The translations under genes and the position numbers were made by a program. From the NCBI GenBank assembly GCA_024403735.1, contig JAKSRG010000002.1, forward strand, positions 150,617 to 214,616: DNA of 64,000 bases, written 5' to 3'. This DNA is from Clostridia bacterium. Its GTDB lineage: Bacteria > Bacillota > Clostridia > Saccharofermentanales > Saccharofermentanaceae. The notes below the pieces were generated by a model, which searched no databases, was not told where the DNA came from, and saw only the letters and a list, made by a program, of their open reading frames with translations. Shown here in pieces: positions 35,808 to 44,994 of the stretch. Each line of letters begins with the position of its first letter. Position 1 is the first letter of the stretch.

Positions 35808-36743
35808 ATGGTTGAAAGAATAAATAATTGTTGTAGTAATGCTATTAGCATAGGTAACTACTTTAAGACCATTTCAGATTTCTATTCAGTAGAGATAGAA
35901 GTTGATGGTGATTCTATCGTTATTTCTGGAGATAACAATCTCTATTTACTTCGTTCGAAGGAAGTAATTGAAGCATTGTTGCTTTTATCTGAGGACGACG
36001 ATATTGATGATCGAATGGTTGATTATATTATTTATTTAGAGAACCATGGCGAACTAGGTGATTTCTTAAGTAAGGAAGATGAAGTTTTCTTTACTACATA
36101 TAGTGGACGTCCTATTAAGGCGAAGACACTTGGTCAAAGATTTTATATTGATGCTTTGAAAAAGAGTGAACTCGTTATTTGTAGTGGTCCAGCTGGTTCT
36201 GGTAAGACATTTATTGGTGTTGCGATGGCTGTAAAAGCCTTCAGAAATAAAGAAGTTTCAAGAATTATTTTAACTAGACCAGCTGTAGAAGCAGGTGAAA
36301 AACTAGGATTTTTGCCAGGTGATATTGCTGAGAAAGTAAATCCTTATATGAGACCAATTTATGATGCTCTTGAAAGCCTTCTTGGTATGGAAGCTTTTGA
36401 GAAGTATTACGAGAAAGGTTTGATTGAGGTTTCACCACTTGCATTTATGAGAGGTCGTAACCTTGATGATGCTTTTATTTTGTTAGATGAGGCACAGAAT
36501 ACTACTATCGATCAGATGAAAATGTTCCTTACTAGACTTGGTTTAAATAGTAAGGCTTGTGTTTGTGGAGATTTTACTCAGATAGACCTCGGAAGGGGCA
36601 TTGTATCAGGTCTTTACGACTCAATGGATGTACTAAAAGGTGTAGATGGTGTATCATTAATTAACCTAACAGATGCTGATATTGTTAGAAATCCGTTAGT
36701 TCAAAGAATCGTTAGAGCTTATAATGAGCGCGAAGAGAACTGA
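35808..36743 (+). CDS. phoH: PhoH family P-loop protein
   Basis: PhoH-like ATPase of 311 residues. Walker A GPAGSGKTFIGVAMAVKAF is near residues 127-134, followed by the conserved VEAGEKLGFLPGDIAEKVNPY, and Walker B FILLDEAQNTT. PhoH-family proteins are linked to RNA metabolism, and adjacency to ybeY is widespread. GTGAGG precedes the ATG. Next gene is pgpH, matching the Bacillus phoH-yqfF-yqfG order; yqfC and yqfD, which precede phoH in spore formers, are absent. Confidence 0.94.
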   Translation: MVERINNCCSNAISIGNYFKTISDFYSVEIEVDGDSIVISGDNNLYLLRSKEVIEALLLLSEDDDIDDRMVDYIIYLENHGELGDFLSKEDEVFFTTYSGRPIKAKTLGQRFYIDALKKSELVICSGPAGSGKTFIGVAMAVKAFRNKEVSRIILTRPAVEAGEKLGFLPGDIAEKVNPYMRPIYDALESLLGMEAFEKYYEKGLIEVSPLAFMRGRNLDDAFILLDEAQNTTIDQMKMFLTRLGLNSKACVCGDFTQIDLGRGIVSGLYDSMDVLKGVDGVSLINLTDADIVRNPLVQRIVRAYNEREEN

Positions 36744-36764
36744 TTCTTATTGGGGGATGTTTAG

Positions 36765-38837
36765 ATGCAAAAAGGTCGTCGTAAAATTGTTAGTATTACG
36801 CTAACTATTATTTTGACCATAGTAATAATTGTATGTGATTATTTTGGCTATATTCCTGTTAAATATGATTATGATGTAGGCTCAATTGCTACATCTGATA
36901 TTTATGCGTCTCGTGATGTAGTTGATAATTATCAGACAAAGCATGATGCCGTTCTTAAGAAGAACCAAATTAGTACTATTTCAGTACGTTCAGAGTCTAT
37001 TTCTGATGATAATGCTCAGAATGTTAAGTCTTTTTTCCAGCTTGTTCGTCAATCTAGATCTATGATGGTTGATGATTTAGGTTCTGTTACTTCAGATTTG
37101 TCTGTTATAAAAGAGAATCTCATTATTAATGTTAATGATTCTCTTGGATTTACATTGGATGATAGTGTAGCAGAGGCTTATCTTACAATGTCATATTATG
37201 CATTCAACTATCTTGAGGATAAGGCGAACTCAGTTACTGAGATTTTGATGATGGATGTTTTCGATGATGCCAATAAAGACACATTGATCTCTAATCAGAT
37301 TTCAATGATTTTCGAGAAGGAAGCTACTTTCTCATCTTATTCAGATATTTTGAATTCAACTTTGAAACTTATTTTAAAGCCAAATACTATTTTTGACTTG
37401 GAAGCTACTCAGGAAGCAGCTGAGAATGAGTATAATCTCGTTATGAGTTCTCCTGTAATTATTGAGAAGGGTACTAAAATTGTTACTTCTGGTCAGTATA
37501 TTACTGAGCATGAGTACCAGATTTTGTATGATCTTGAGCTTCTCCGTGATAGCCAGTTTAGTTTCTTGATTTTGATTAGAATTTCTGTTTATGTAGTTCT
37601 TGTTAGTGTAATATTTGTTTTGTTCCTAATGATTAACAAGGATACCTATATTTATAGAACTAGATTATTAGTTTCGATTCTTGTTACTTTTATTATTCCA
37701 ATATTTTTTGGTATATATGCTTCTGATTTATCGACGCAAGCTATAGGAATTCTGTTCTTTACAGCAATATGTTCCACATATATTGGACTTAATAATGGTA
37801 TTATCCTATCTTTGTTCCAGTTAATGTATATTCTTCCAATTTATTCATTTGATATGGAAGTAATATTTACAACAATTATTGGAATTATTGTATGTGCTTG
37901 TGTTGCTGGTCGTAAAAATAGTAAGAATACAACAGCTAGTCTTATTATTTTCACAACATTAAGCGTTATCGTATCTTCTATTGTTTATAACTTCCTTAAC
38001 GGTTCTACTCAGCAGAAGTATATTGATTCAGTTATTTGGACTTCAATTTCGACATTGATTTCTGTTGTTGCGGCTGTAGGTCTTATGCCAATCTTTGAGC
38101 TTATATCTAATACAGTTTCTCCAATTAAGCTTATTGATTTGTCACAGCCTAGCCAGCCACTTCTTAAGCAGTTGTTCATTAAGGCACCTGGAACTTCACA
38201 GCATTCAATGATGGTAGCTAATCTTGCTGACTCTGCTGCTGATGCTGTTGGTGCAGATGCGCTTCTTTGTAAGGTATCAGCCTATTTCCATGATATTGGT
38301 AAACTTGAGGCTCCTGAGTATTTTACTGAGAATCAGGATGGTGTTAATCCACATGATTTATTAGATGCTAAGGCTAGTGTTGAGATTATTACTTCACATA
38401 CAGTTAATGGTGTAGCTCTTGCTAAGAAGAATAATCTTCCTGCTCCAATCATTGATATTATTTCTGAACACCATGGTAACCTTTATCCAGAGTATTTCTT
38501 TAAGAAGGCTATCAAGGAAGCAGAACTTAAGGGGCTTCCTGCACCTGATCCTAATGATTTCAAGTATTCAGGTAATATTCCACAGTCTAAAGAGTCTGCG
38601 ATTGTTATGCTTGCTGATACTTGTGAAGCTGCGATTAAATCTATGAAGGTTACTAATTCAAAAGACGCTGAAGAGAAGATTAGAATGCTTATTAAAGCTA
38701 AGATTGATCATGACCAGCTTCGTGATTCTAAGTTGTCTTTTGATGATATCGAGAAGATTGTTCAGGCGTTTACACAAGTATATGCTGGTTTTTTCCATGA
38801 AAGGATAAGTTATTCAAATGAAAATAAATCTAAGTAA
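36765..38837 (+). CDS. pgpH: 7TM-HD domain protein, probable cyclic-di-AMP phosphodiesterase PgpH
   Basis: 690 residues: first membrane helix (about 7-27), a large extracellular 7TMR-HDED domain (about 30-260), seven membrane helices (about 268-450), and a cytoplasmic HD domain (about 475-680). HD motifs are GTSQHSMMVANLA, YFHDIGKLE, SHTVNG and SEHHGN. PgpH in Listeria hydrolyses c-di-AMP to pApA, so it likely tunes osmotic and cell-wall homeostasis. GGGGGATG precedes the ATG. The 3' end overlaps the YbeY-Era gene by 20 bases. Confidence 0.93.
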   Translation: MQKGRRKIVSITLTIILTIVIIVCDYFGYIPVKYDYDVGSIATSDIYASRDVVDNYQTKHDAVLKKNQISTISVRSESISDDNAQNVKSFFQLVRQSRSMMVDDLGSVTSDLSVIKENLIINVNDSLGFTLDDSVAEAYLTMSYYAFNYLEDKANSVTEILMMDVFDDANKDTLISNQISMIFEKEATFSSYSDILNSTLKLILKPNTIFDLEATQEAAENEYNLVMSSPVIIEKGTKIVTSGQYITEHEYQILYDLELLRDSQFSFLILIRISVYVVLVSVIFVLFLMINKDTYIYRTRLLVSILVTFIIPIFFGIYASDLSTQAIGILFFTAICSTYIGLNNGIILSLFQLMYILPIYSFDMEVIFTTIIGIIVCACVAGRKNSKNTTASLIIFTTLSVIVSSIVYNFLNGSTQQKYIDSVIWTSISTLISVVAAVGLMPIFELISNTVSPIKLIDLSQPSQPLLKQLFIKAPGTSQHSMMVANLADSAADAVGADALLCKVSAYFHDIGKLEAPEYFTENQDGVNPHDLLDAKASVEIITSHTVNGVALAKKNNLPAPIIDIISEHHGNLYPEYFFKKAIKEAELKGLPAPDPNDFKYSGNIPQSKESAIVMLADTCEAAIKSMKVTNSKDAEEKIRMLIKAKIDHDQLRDSKLSFDDIEKIVQAFTQVYAGFFHERISYSNENKSK

Positions 38838-40347
38838 TTCACAGAGAAAGTTTGATAGTAATACAATTGAGTCTTTGCTCCCAAAGTGGAATGAGATTTT
38901 TAGTGTTGTATTTGATTATGACTTTATTCCTTCGCTTCTTGTTAAGTATGCAGATAGCTTGTATGTTAACTTGAATATTGTTGGTAAGGATAGAATTCAC
39001 GAGATTAATAAAGAATTCCGTTCTACTGATAAATCTACAGATGTGATTTCTTTTCCTATGCTTGATATGCATAATGGTAAGTTATTGCAGGAAATAACTG
39101 CAGTTGATGTTGAGCGCGATGAAGAAGGTAATACACTTCTTTGTTTAGGTGATATTATTATCTGTCCAGAAGTAGCTAATAAGAATGCAGAAGATTATGG
39201 ACATTCATTTGATAGAGAGATGTCATTCTTATTTGCTCACTCATTACTTCATTTACTTGGATTTGATCATATGGATGCTGATGATGAGAAGCTTATGATC
39301 ACATATCAGAAGAAGATTATGTGCGATGTTGATTTAGCATTTGATGAAGAAATTGAATTTGTTTCTCATATTGGCGAAGCTGATGTTGATACAAATATTG
39401 TATACAAAGCAGGTGAGCCATGCGGTCACGTTGGATATGTAGCTATTATTGGTCGTCCTAATGTAGGTAAGTCTACACTTTTGAATTACATTACAGGTAT
39501 GAAGCTTGCTATTGTTTCTCATAAGCCTCAGACAACAAGAACTAATATTAGATCTATTTATAATGGTGATGATTCACAGTTGATCTTTGTAGATACCCCA
39601 GGTGTTCATACACCTAAGTCACAGCTTTCAAAGATTATGGTTGAGAATTCTTTCAATAGTGCTAAGAATGCGGATCTCGTTCTTATGATGGTAGATGGTA
39701 GATTTAATAAACCAGCATCAGTTGAAAAGAAGCTTCTTGAGCTTTGTACTCAGTATAATAAGAAGGTTATTCTTGCTATCAATAAGTCAGACGATATTTC
39801 TAAGGAAACACTTCTTCCAACTATTATGAGTTATTCTTCATTGTTTAACTTTGAGGAGATTATTCCTATTAGTGCTAAGTCTGGAGATAATGTTAATGAG
39901 CTTCTTTCACAGTTAGAGAAGAGACTTCCAGCTGGTCCACGTTTGTTCGATTCTGAGTATATGACTAACCAGACAGAACGTGAGATTTCTGCTGAACTTA
40001 TTAGAGAGCAGATCCTTCACTATACTAATCAGGAAATTCCACACGGTACAACTGTAGTTATCGATGAGTTTAAGGAAAAGTATAAGACTGGTGCTGTAGA
40101 TGAATATGATCGTGAGATGGTTGTTATTCATGCTTCAATCATTTGTGAGCGTAAGTCTCACAAGGCAATTCTTCTTGGTAAGGATGGTCAGATGATCAAG
40201 AGACTTAGTACTCAGTCTAGAATTAATATCGAGAGATTGACTGGTTGTAAAGTTTACCTTGAATTGTTTGTTAAGGTAAGAGAAGACTGGAAAAACGATG
40301 ATACATATTTGAAGCAGTACGGCTACTTTGTTGAGGAGGATGTTTAA
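38818..40347 (+). CDS. Fusion protein: endoribonuclease YbeY + GTPase Era
   Basis: One uninterrupted 509-residue frame joins two 16S rRNA maturation proteins. Residues ~1-170 are YbeY, with the zinc motif H141-x3-H145-x5-H151 (HSLLHLLGFDH) and the family segments EINKEFRSTDKSTDVISFPM (20 residues) and LGDIIIC. Residues ~172-205 are a linker, then Era: Walker A GRPNVGKS from Gly212, switch region QTTRTNIRSI, FVDTPGVHTPKS, NKSD, and the C-terminal KH domain with ILLGKDGQMIK. The usual intervening genes dgkA and cdd are absent. No good internal ATG with a ribosome site is visible at the junction. Overlaps pgpH and recO. Both halves look catalytically intact. Confidence 0.93.
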   Translation: MKINLSNSQRKFDSNTIESLLPKWNEIFSVVFDYDFIPSLLVKYADSLYVNLNIVGKDRIHEINKEFRSTDKSTDVISFPMLDMHNGKLLQEITAVDVERDEEGNTLLCLGDIIICPEVANKNAEDYGHSFDREMSFLFAHSLLHLLGFDHMDADDEKLMITYQKKIMCDVDLAFDEEIEFVSHIGEADVDTNIVYKAGEPCGHVGYVAIIGRPNVGKSTLLNYITGMKLAIVSHKPQTTRTNIRSIYNGDDSQLIFVDTPGVHTPKSQLSKIMVENSFNSAKNADLVLMMVDGRFNKPASVEKKLLELCTQYNKKVILAINKSDDISKETLLPTIMSYSSLFNFEEIIPISAKSGDNVNELLSQLEKRLPAGPRLFDSEYMTNQTEREISAELIREQILHYTNQEIPHGTTVVIDEFKEKYKTGAVDEYDREMVVIHASIICERKSHKAILLGKDGQMIKRLSTQSRINIERLTGCKVYLELFVKVREDWKNDDTYLKQYGYFVEEDV

Positions 40348-41126
40348 TGGCATCTGATCCTGTCAATCTTAGGGGAGTTGTACTTAAATCTAGAGATTTC
40401 AAAGATAAGGATAAGATTGTATCTTTTTTATCATCTGATTCTGGTGTAATTGATATCTGTGTTAAGGGTTCATCTAAGACAGGAAGTAAGCTAGCTGCTA
40501 TAACTATTCCTTTTGTTGTTGCTGATGTTGTTATTACTACTTCAGGTGGTTTTTACTATCTTAAGGATTACTCTATAGTTGAATCAAATTCCAATATAAT
40601 GACTTCACTAGAAGCTATGACAGTTGCTACTCATTTTTCTAATCTGTTATCAACTTCTTATATTGATGCTACTAATTCTAGTGAGTTCTATAAGTTAGTG
40701 GTTTATTCCTTGTATTATTTATCTCAGTTTCCTCAGAGATATCTTAATGCTTACTCTGCTTTTAATTGGCGCTTTCTTGATATGTTAGGCTTCGTTGTTA
40801 AGTATGAGAACTGTATTTCATGCCACAAAAATATTGATATGGGTGATTTCTATCTAAGCTATAAGACAGGTGAGGTATATTGTTCAGAATGCTTCAAGAA
40901 GTCTAATATCAATACTTACGATTATGTAAAGCTAAGTTTTGAAGCAGTTCTTGCACTTAATCACTACTCTGAAGCTAACTATAATCAACTATTCTCATTT
41001 AAGAATTCTATCGAAACACTAAATGGACTTGTTGATTTTACAACTAAGTATTTATCTCATCAGCTAGAAACTGAGTTTGACTCTCTTCAGAAATTGAAGG
41101 CGCTAATAGATATGTATAAGATTTAA
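40347..41126 (+). CDS. recO: DNA repair protein RecO
   Basis: Recombination mediator that helps RecA load onto SSB-coated DNA. 259 residues: N-terminal OB-fold (VVLKSRDFKDKDKIVSFLS), helical domain, and a zinc-binding set CISCHKN and YCSECFKK. Start overlaps the preceding stop (TAATG) after GAGGATG. The 3' end overlaps the convergent helicase gene by 4 bases. Position directly after era is conserved in Firmicutes. Confidence 0.94.
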   Translation: MASDPVNLRGVVLKSRDFKDKDKIVSFLSSDSGVIDICVKGSSKTGSKLAAITIPFVVADVVITTSGGFYYLKDYSIVESNSNIMTSLEAMTVATHFSNLLSTSYIDATNSSEFYKLVVYSLYYLSQFPQRYLNAYSAFNWRFLDMLGFVVKYENCISCHKNIDMGDFYLSYKTGEVYCSECFKKSNINTYDYVKLSFEAVLALNHYSEANYNQLFSFKNSIETLNGLVDFTTKYLSHQLETEFDSLQKLKALIDMYKI

Positions 41127-43480
41127 GCTTGCCAGTGGTCTGGGTATAGTTGTAAGTATTCAGGTTTTTCTAATCTTTCATCGATTAATAGAGCAAATCC
41201 TGTATCAGTTTCTGTTCTAATAACTCTACCTACTGCCTGAAGTACTTTTTCCCAACCTGGAAAACGATATGCAAAGGCATATCCATCTCCGAACTTTTCA
41301 GAGAAGTAATTACTTAATATCTCTCTTTCAGGACTAATCTGAGGAATTCCAACACCAACGATTACAACACCGCTTAGTTTTTCTCCAACTAGGTCTATTC
41401 CTTCGCCAAAATGACCGCCAAGTACTGCTCCTCCGAGAAGTATTTTTTCAGAAGGTTCGTTAAATCTATCAAGATATTCATCTTTTTGCTGAGAAGTCAT
41501 TCCAGGAGTTTGTAGGAATATATCGATACTATCTCCAGCTAACTCACTAATCTGATTAGCTACTTTATTCATGTAATCAAATGAAGGAAAGAACATCATA
41601 TAGTTACCAGTTCTTCCATCTAATTCTTCTAAAATACGAGAAGCTACTTGCTTTAGTGTAAAAGATCTTTCTTTATAAGTTGTTTTAATTGTACTATCGA
41701 TAATTATCTCGAGATTCTCAGGTGGGAATGGAGAAGCTAATTCAAAATGTCTCGCATAGTCACAATTCTTACCAACGAGTACATTACGATAGTATTCATA
41801 TGGTGTCATTGTTGCAGAAAAGAATACAACAGATAGCTTGTCTTTGATTAAATCATTTAACTTGGATGAAGCATCAAGACAAGTGAGTTTAATATATAGT
41901 TCGCCATCTCTTTTCTCATAGCATGTGATATAAGATTCATCATAGAATTGCTCGAGAACAGTCAGAAAATGACGTGCTTCAAAGAAGAACTCCATAGCCT
42001 TCTTACGAAGTGGACCACTTTCTAGTTCATCAAGGTATGGAGATAGGAAGCGAGTTGTTTTCCATAAAATCGCATAGAGATTCTTAGGTGTTTCTCGGGT
42101 GCCTTCAAATCTCTCAGCTTGTAAACACTTTTTCTCGTCAATATTCTCTGTAGTTTTAAATGCGGACTGTCTCGAATTAATACAATGATCAGCAATTCTA
42201 AAATATTGATCTAACTGAATCAGGTAATTCTCAATTCGCTGATTTTTGCCCTTGAGCACATCGTAGAACTCTTTGACTAAGGATACTCTGAATTCTCCGC
42301 TGAACATAGTTCTGGAGCGATCAACCATATTGTGTGCCTCGTCAACTAACACTACAAGGTCAGTGTTACCTTCGAAACTTCTAATAATTTTAACTCTAGG
42401 ATCAAAGGCGTGATTATAGTCACCAATGATTACATTACAGTAGTTAAGTACATCTAAAGACAATTCATGAGGACATACTTGATGCTTCATAGCAATTGTG
42501 CCAATTAGGTCAGGTGTTATCTCATCATACTGAAGAGCTTCATCAAGCGCAGGTTTAACTCTTGAATAGTAACCAATTGCGAGTGGACAGTATTTACTAT
42601 CACATTTCTCGCCATATGGACACATTGATTCTTTGGATGCCAACAGAATTGACCTTAGTAATAAGCCTTGTTTTCTCATGTCATTTAAAGCTTTAGTAGC
42701 TACTACTCTAGTCTGAGTTTTGGCAGTTAAATAGAAAATCTGTGCATAAGTTCTCTTTGTTAATCCTTTAATTGCAGGATATAGTACTGAAATAGTTTTA
42801 CCAGTTCCAGTTGGTGCCTCAACGAATAATGCTTCTTTTGACAACATCGAAAACAATGCGTTCTTCATGAACTGTGCTTGTCCAGGTCGAACTGAATCAT
42901 AAGGGAACTTCATTTTGCTGATTGAATCTAGGGAAGAAGCTTCGTAGTTTATAAGTTTTAGTGCAAAATCTGCATACTGAGAACCTACTTCTTCCAAAAA
43001 TTCAATTGCTTCATCGCGCTTGAAAAGAGAAGTTTTATCATATGCTTCCAAAGTAGTTATAGATACGTATCTTAATGAGATACAAACTTCATTAATATCT
43101 TCGTTAGCAAGCATATAAAGTGCAGCATAAATCTTAAGCTGTGCTTCATGCTCTGTTCTAACTAATTTCTCATATGAATTCTTCGTTGAGTTAATCGATT
43201 TAATCTCAATGATATGAGTAAGTCCATCTTTGTTCTCAATAACAACATCGGCTCTGCCACGAATGTTTAGAATGATAGACTTATAATCGACACTACCAGA
43301 TAGTGAATATTCAGTCTCATATTCTTCACCATAAATCTTCTCTAATTCTTTAAAAATCTTACGATGAAGTTGTGTTCCTTGGAGAGCTGAGACAGAGTTA
43401 GATGACCCTCCTGATAAATCACCAGAACGGCATACATATTGGGATAAAGTAGTTACTGAAACATTCAATTCACAAGACAT
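41123..43480 (-). CDS. DinG/XPD-type Fe-S helicase with N-terminal RecB-family nuclease domain
   Basis: 785 residues. Residues ~25-180 form a PD-(D/E)XK nuclease-like domain: GTQLHRK, RGRADVV with the metal Asp, HIIEIKS and the QLKIYAAL Q-x-x-x-Y motif. The superfamily 2 helicase follows, with Walker A EAPTGTGKTISVLYP, the Fe-S cysteines in SMCPYGEKCDSKYCPL and CPHEL, the VLVDEAHNM box, FFSATMTPYEYY, and motif VI AVGRVIRTETD. Such proteins unwind DNA or R-loops, probably in repair; exact substrate unknown. A perfect extended -10 lies so close to the ATG that the mRNA is predicted leaderless, and no ribosome site is present. Confidence 0.88.
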   Translation of the reverse strand: MSCELNVSVTTLSQYVCRSGDLSGGSSNSVSALQGTQLHRKIFKELEKIYGEEYETEYSLSGSVDYKSIILNIRGRADVVIENKDGLTHIIEIKSINSTKNSYEKLVRTEHEAQLKIYAALYMLANEDINEVCISLRYVSITTLEAYDKTSLFKRDEAIEFLEEVGSQYADFALKLINYEASSLDSISKMKFPYDSVRPGQAQFMKNALFSMLSKEALFVEAPTGTGKTISVLYPAIKGLTKRTYAQIFYLTAKTQTRVVATKALNDMRKQGLLLRSILLASKESMCPYGEKCDSKYCPLAIGYYSRVKPALDEALQYDEITPDLIGTIAMKHQVCPHELSLDVLNYCNVIIGDYNHAFDPRVKIIRSFEGNTDLVVLVDEAHNMVDRSRTMFSGEFRVSLVKEFYDVLKGKNQRIENYLIQLDQYFRIADHCINSRQSAFKTTENIDEKKCLQAERFEGTRETPKNLYAILWKTTRFLSPYLDELESGPLRKKAMEFFFEARHFLTVLEQFYDESYITCYEKRDGELYIKLTCLDASSKLNDLIKDKLSVVFFSATMTPYEYYRNVLVGKNCDYARHFELASPFPPENLEIIIDSTIKTTYKERSFTLKQVASRILEELDGRTGNYMMFFPSFDYMNKVANQISELAGDSIDIFLQTPGMTSQQKDEYLDRFNEPSEKILLGGAVLGGHFGEGIDLVGEKLSGVVIVGVGIPQISPEREILSNYFSEKFGDGYAFAYRFPGWEKVLQAVGRVIRTETDTGFALLIDERLEKPEYLQLYPDHWQA

Positions 43481-43486
43481 ATAATT

Positions 43487-43495
43487 ATTATAACA
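43487..43495 (-). promoter_or_regulatory. Extended -10 promoter giving a predicted leaderless helicase mRNA
   Basis: Reverse strand TGTTATAAT matches TGnTATAAT. With +1 seven bases after the hexamer, transcription would start at 43480, the A of the helicase ATG. Confidence 0.55.
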
Positions 43496-43521
43496 ATATA
43501 TATTTGAAACTTATTGCTAAT

Positions 43522-43550
43522 TTGATTTTTTGAGACTCATAATGTAAAAT
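43522..43550 (+). promoter_or_regulatory. Promoter for tRNA-Leu
   Basis: TTGATT (43522-43527) and TAAAAT (43545-43550) with a 17-base spacer, ending 10 bases before the tRNA. Confidence 0.6.
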
Positions 43551-43560
43551 TTTAGAACTC

Positions 43561-43646
43561 GCGGATGTGGCGAAATGGCAGACGCGCTTGCTTCAGGTGC
43601 AAGTTTGAGCAATCAAGTGTGGGTTCAAGTCCCGTCATCCGCACCA
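43561..43646 (+). tRNA. tRNA-Leu (anticodon CAG)
   Basis: 86-base class II tRNA with a long variable arm. Acceptor stem GCGGATG pairs with CATCCGC; the anticodon arm is CTTGC-TTCAGGT-GCAAG, giving anticodon CAG (reads CUG). The T arm contains GGTTCAAGTCC, discriminator base is A, and CCA is encoded. Single-gene unit with its own promoter and terminator. Confidence 0.97.
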
Positions 43647-43648
43647 CT

Positions 43649-43678
43649 AGTCCTCAGATTATTCTGAGGACTTTTTTT
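43649..43678 (+). terminator. Rho-independent terminator after tRNA-Leu
   Basis: Perfect 10-base stem AGTCCTCAGA / TCTGAGGACT, TTAT loop, then TTTTTT. Confidence 0.9.
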
Positions 43679-43687
43679 ATATACTTT

Positions 43688-43696
43688 TGATATAAT
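43688..43696 (+). promoter_or_regulatory. Extended -10 promoter for the amidohydrolase gene
   Basis: TGATATAAT matches TGnTATAAT; no -35 because the terminator lies immediately upstream. Leader of about 21 bases includes TTGGAGG. Confidence 0.55.
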
Positions 43697-43723
43697 ATTC
43701 TTTAGTGATTTGGAGGTTATTTT

Positions 43724-44986
43724 ATGAGAATTAGATTTATAAATGCAAAGCTTCTTACAATGAAGGATTTTGATATTATCGATGGTGAATTATGGGTTAA
43801 TAATGATGCCATTGAATATGTAGGTGATAGTGTAGAAGATAACTCAAAATTTGATAGAGTTATCGATTGTAAAGGTAATCTTTTGATGCCTTCTTTTAAG
43901 AATGCGCATGCTCATTCTGCAATGACATTTTCTAGATCTTTAGCTGATAATTTGCCTCTTGATGTATGGCTTAATACAAAGATTTTCCCTATGGAAGGTA
44001 AGCTTACTTCTGAACATGTGTACTGGTTCGCTAAGCTTGCAGTTATGGAATACATTAAGTGTGGTACAACAGCAGCTTTTGATATGTATTTCCATCTTGA
44101 TTCTGCATGTAAAGTATCTGATGAAACTGGATTTAGATTTAGTTTTGTATCTGGTATGAACAACTTTGGTGGTTTTGAGACACTTGAGGAGAATTATCTC
44201 AAATACAATAGTTACTCTGATTTGATTAGATATAATCTTGGTTTCCATGCTGAATATACAACTTCTATGGAACTTATGAATGGTCTTAATGATCTTGTTC
44301 ATAAGTATAAGGAGCCTTGCTTTGCTCATAATTCTGAGACAAAACTTGAGGTTCAGGGTTGTATTGATAGATATGGTAAGACACCTACAGAATTGATGGA
44401 AGATATTGGTTTGTTTGACTTTGGTGGCGGTGGTTTTCACTGTGTTCACATGTCTGATAAGGATTATGAGATCTTTAAGAAGAGAGATCTCTTAGCTGTA
44501 TTTAATCCATGCTCTAATCTTAAGCTTTCTTCAGGTATTGCTGATGTTAAGCGTTTCGTAGATGAAGGTATTAGTGTTTCTATTGGTACAGATGGTGCTG
44601 GAAGTAATAACAGTCTTAATATTTTTAGAGACTTGTATCTTGCTTCTGTTCTTCCAAATGTTAGAGGAGAGGGTGAAGCTAATGTAGATCCACTTATTCT
44701 TCTTAAGGGTTTGACTACAGTAGGTCCTAGATATATGAAACTTACTGATGTTGATGTTCTCGAGAAGGGTAAGAAGGCAGATGTTATCATGATTGACCTT
44801 AATTATCCTTCAATGCAGCCAATCAATAACATTGCAGTTAATCTTGTCTATAGTGGTTCACCAGATGTTATCAAGATGACAATGATTAACGGTAAGATTG
44901 TATATGAAGATGGTAAGTATCTTACTATTGATTCTGATGAGGTTATTAATAAGTGTAATTCACTTATTGGTGAACTTAAGATTTGA
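43724..44986 (+). CDS. Amidohydrolase, probable 5-methylthioadenosine/S-adenosylhomocysteine deaminase type
   Basis: 420 residues of the metal-dependent amidohydrolase superfamily (TRZ/ATZ/SsnA branch). The HxH metal motif is in NAHAHSAM, a Glu/His region in ECGTTA-like KCGTTAAFDM, His in FHAEYTT, CVHMSD and NPCSNLKL, and the catalytic Asp in SIGTDGAGSNN. Family members deaminate MTA, SAH or related purine compounds; others act on guanine-like or triazine substrates, so the substrate is tentative. GGAGG precedes the ATG. Followed 8 bases later by an ABC exporter pair. Confidence 0.82.
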   Translation: MRIRFINAKLLTMKDFDIIDGELWVNNDAIEYVGDSVEDNSKFDRVIDCKGNLLMPSFKNAHAHSAMTFSRSLADNLPLDVWLNTKIFPMEGKLTSEHVYWFAKLAVMEYIKCGTTAAFDMYFHLDSACKVSDETGFRFSFVSGMNNFGGFETLEENYLKYNSYSDLIRYNLGFHAEYTTSMELMNGLNDLVHKYKEPCFAHNSETKLEVQGCIDRYGKTPTELMEDIGLFDFGGGGFHCVHMSDKDYEIFKKRDLLAVFNPCSNLKLSSGIADVKRFVDEGISVSIGTDGAGSNNSLNIFRDLYLASVLPNVRGEGEANVDPLILLKGLTTVGPRYMKLTDVDVLEKGKKADVIMIDLNYPSMQPINNIAVNLVYSGSPDVIKMTMINGKIVYEDGKYLTIDSDEVINKCNSLIGELKI

Positions 44987-44994
44987 GGCGCTAA

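Noticed and set aside
39353..39450. Possibility that YbeY and Era are two genes joined by a sequencing error
   Set aside because: The frame is continuous through a plausible linker with no leftover ribosome site or start codon for Era, and flanking overlaps with pgpH and recO are normal. Kept as a fusion, but long-read confirmation is proposed.
43940..44449. 169-residue reverse-strand frame inside the amidohydrolase gene
   Set aside because: Antisense shadow of a well-conserved enzyme; composition is not protein-like.
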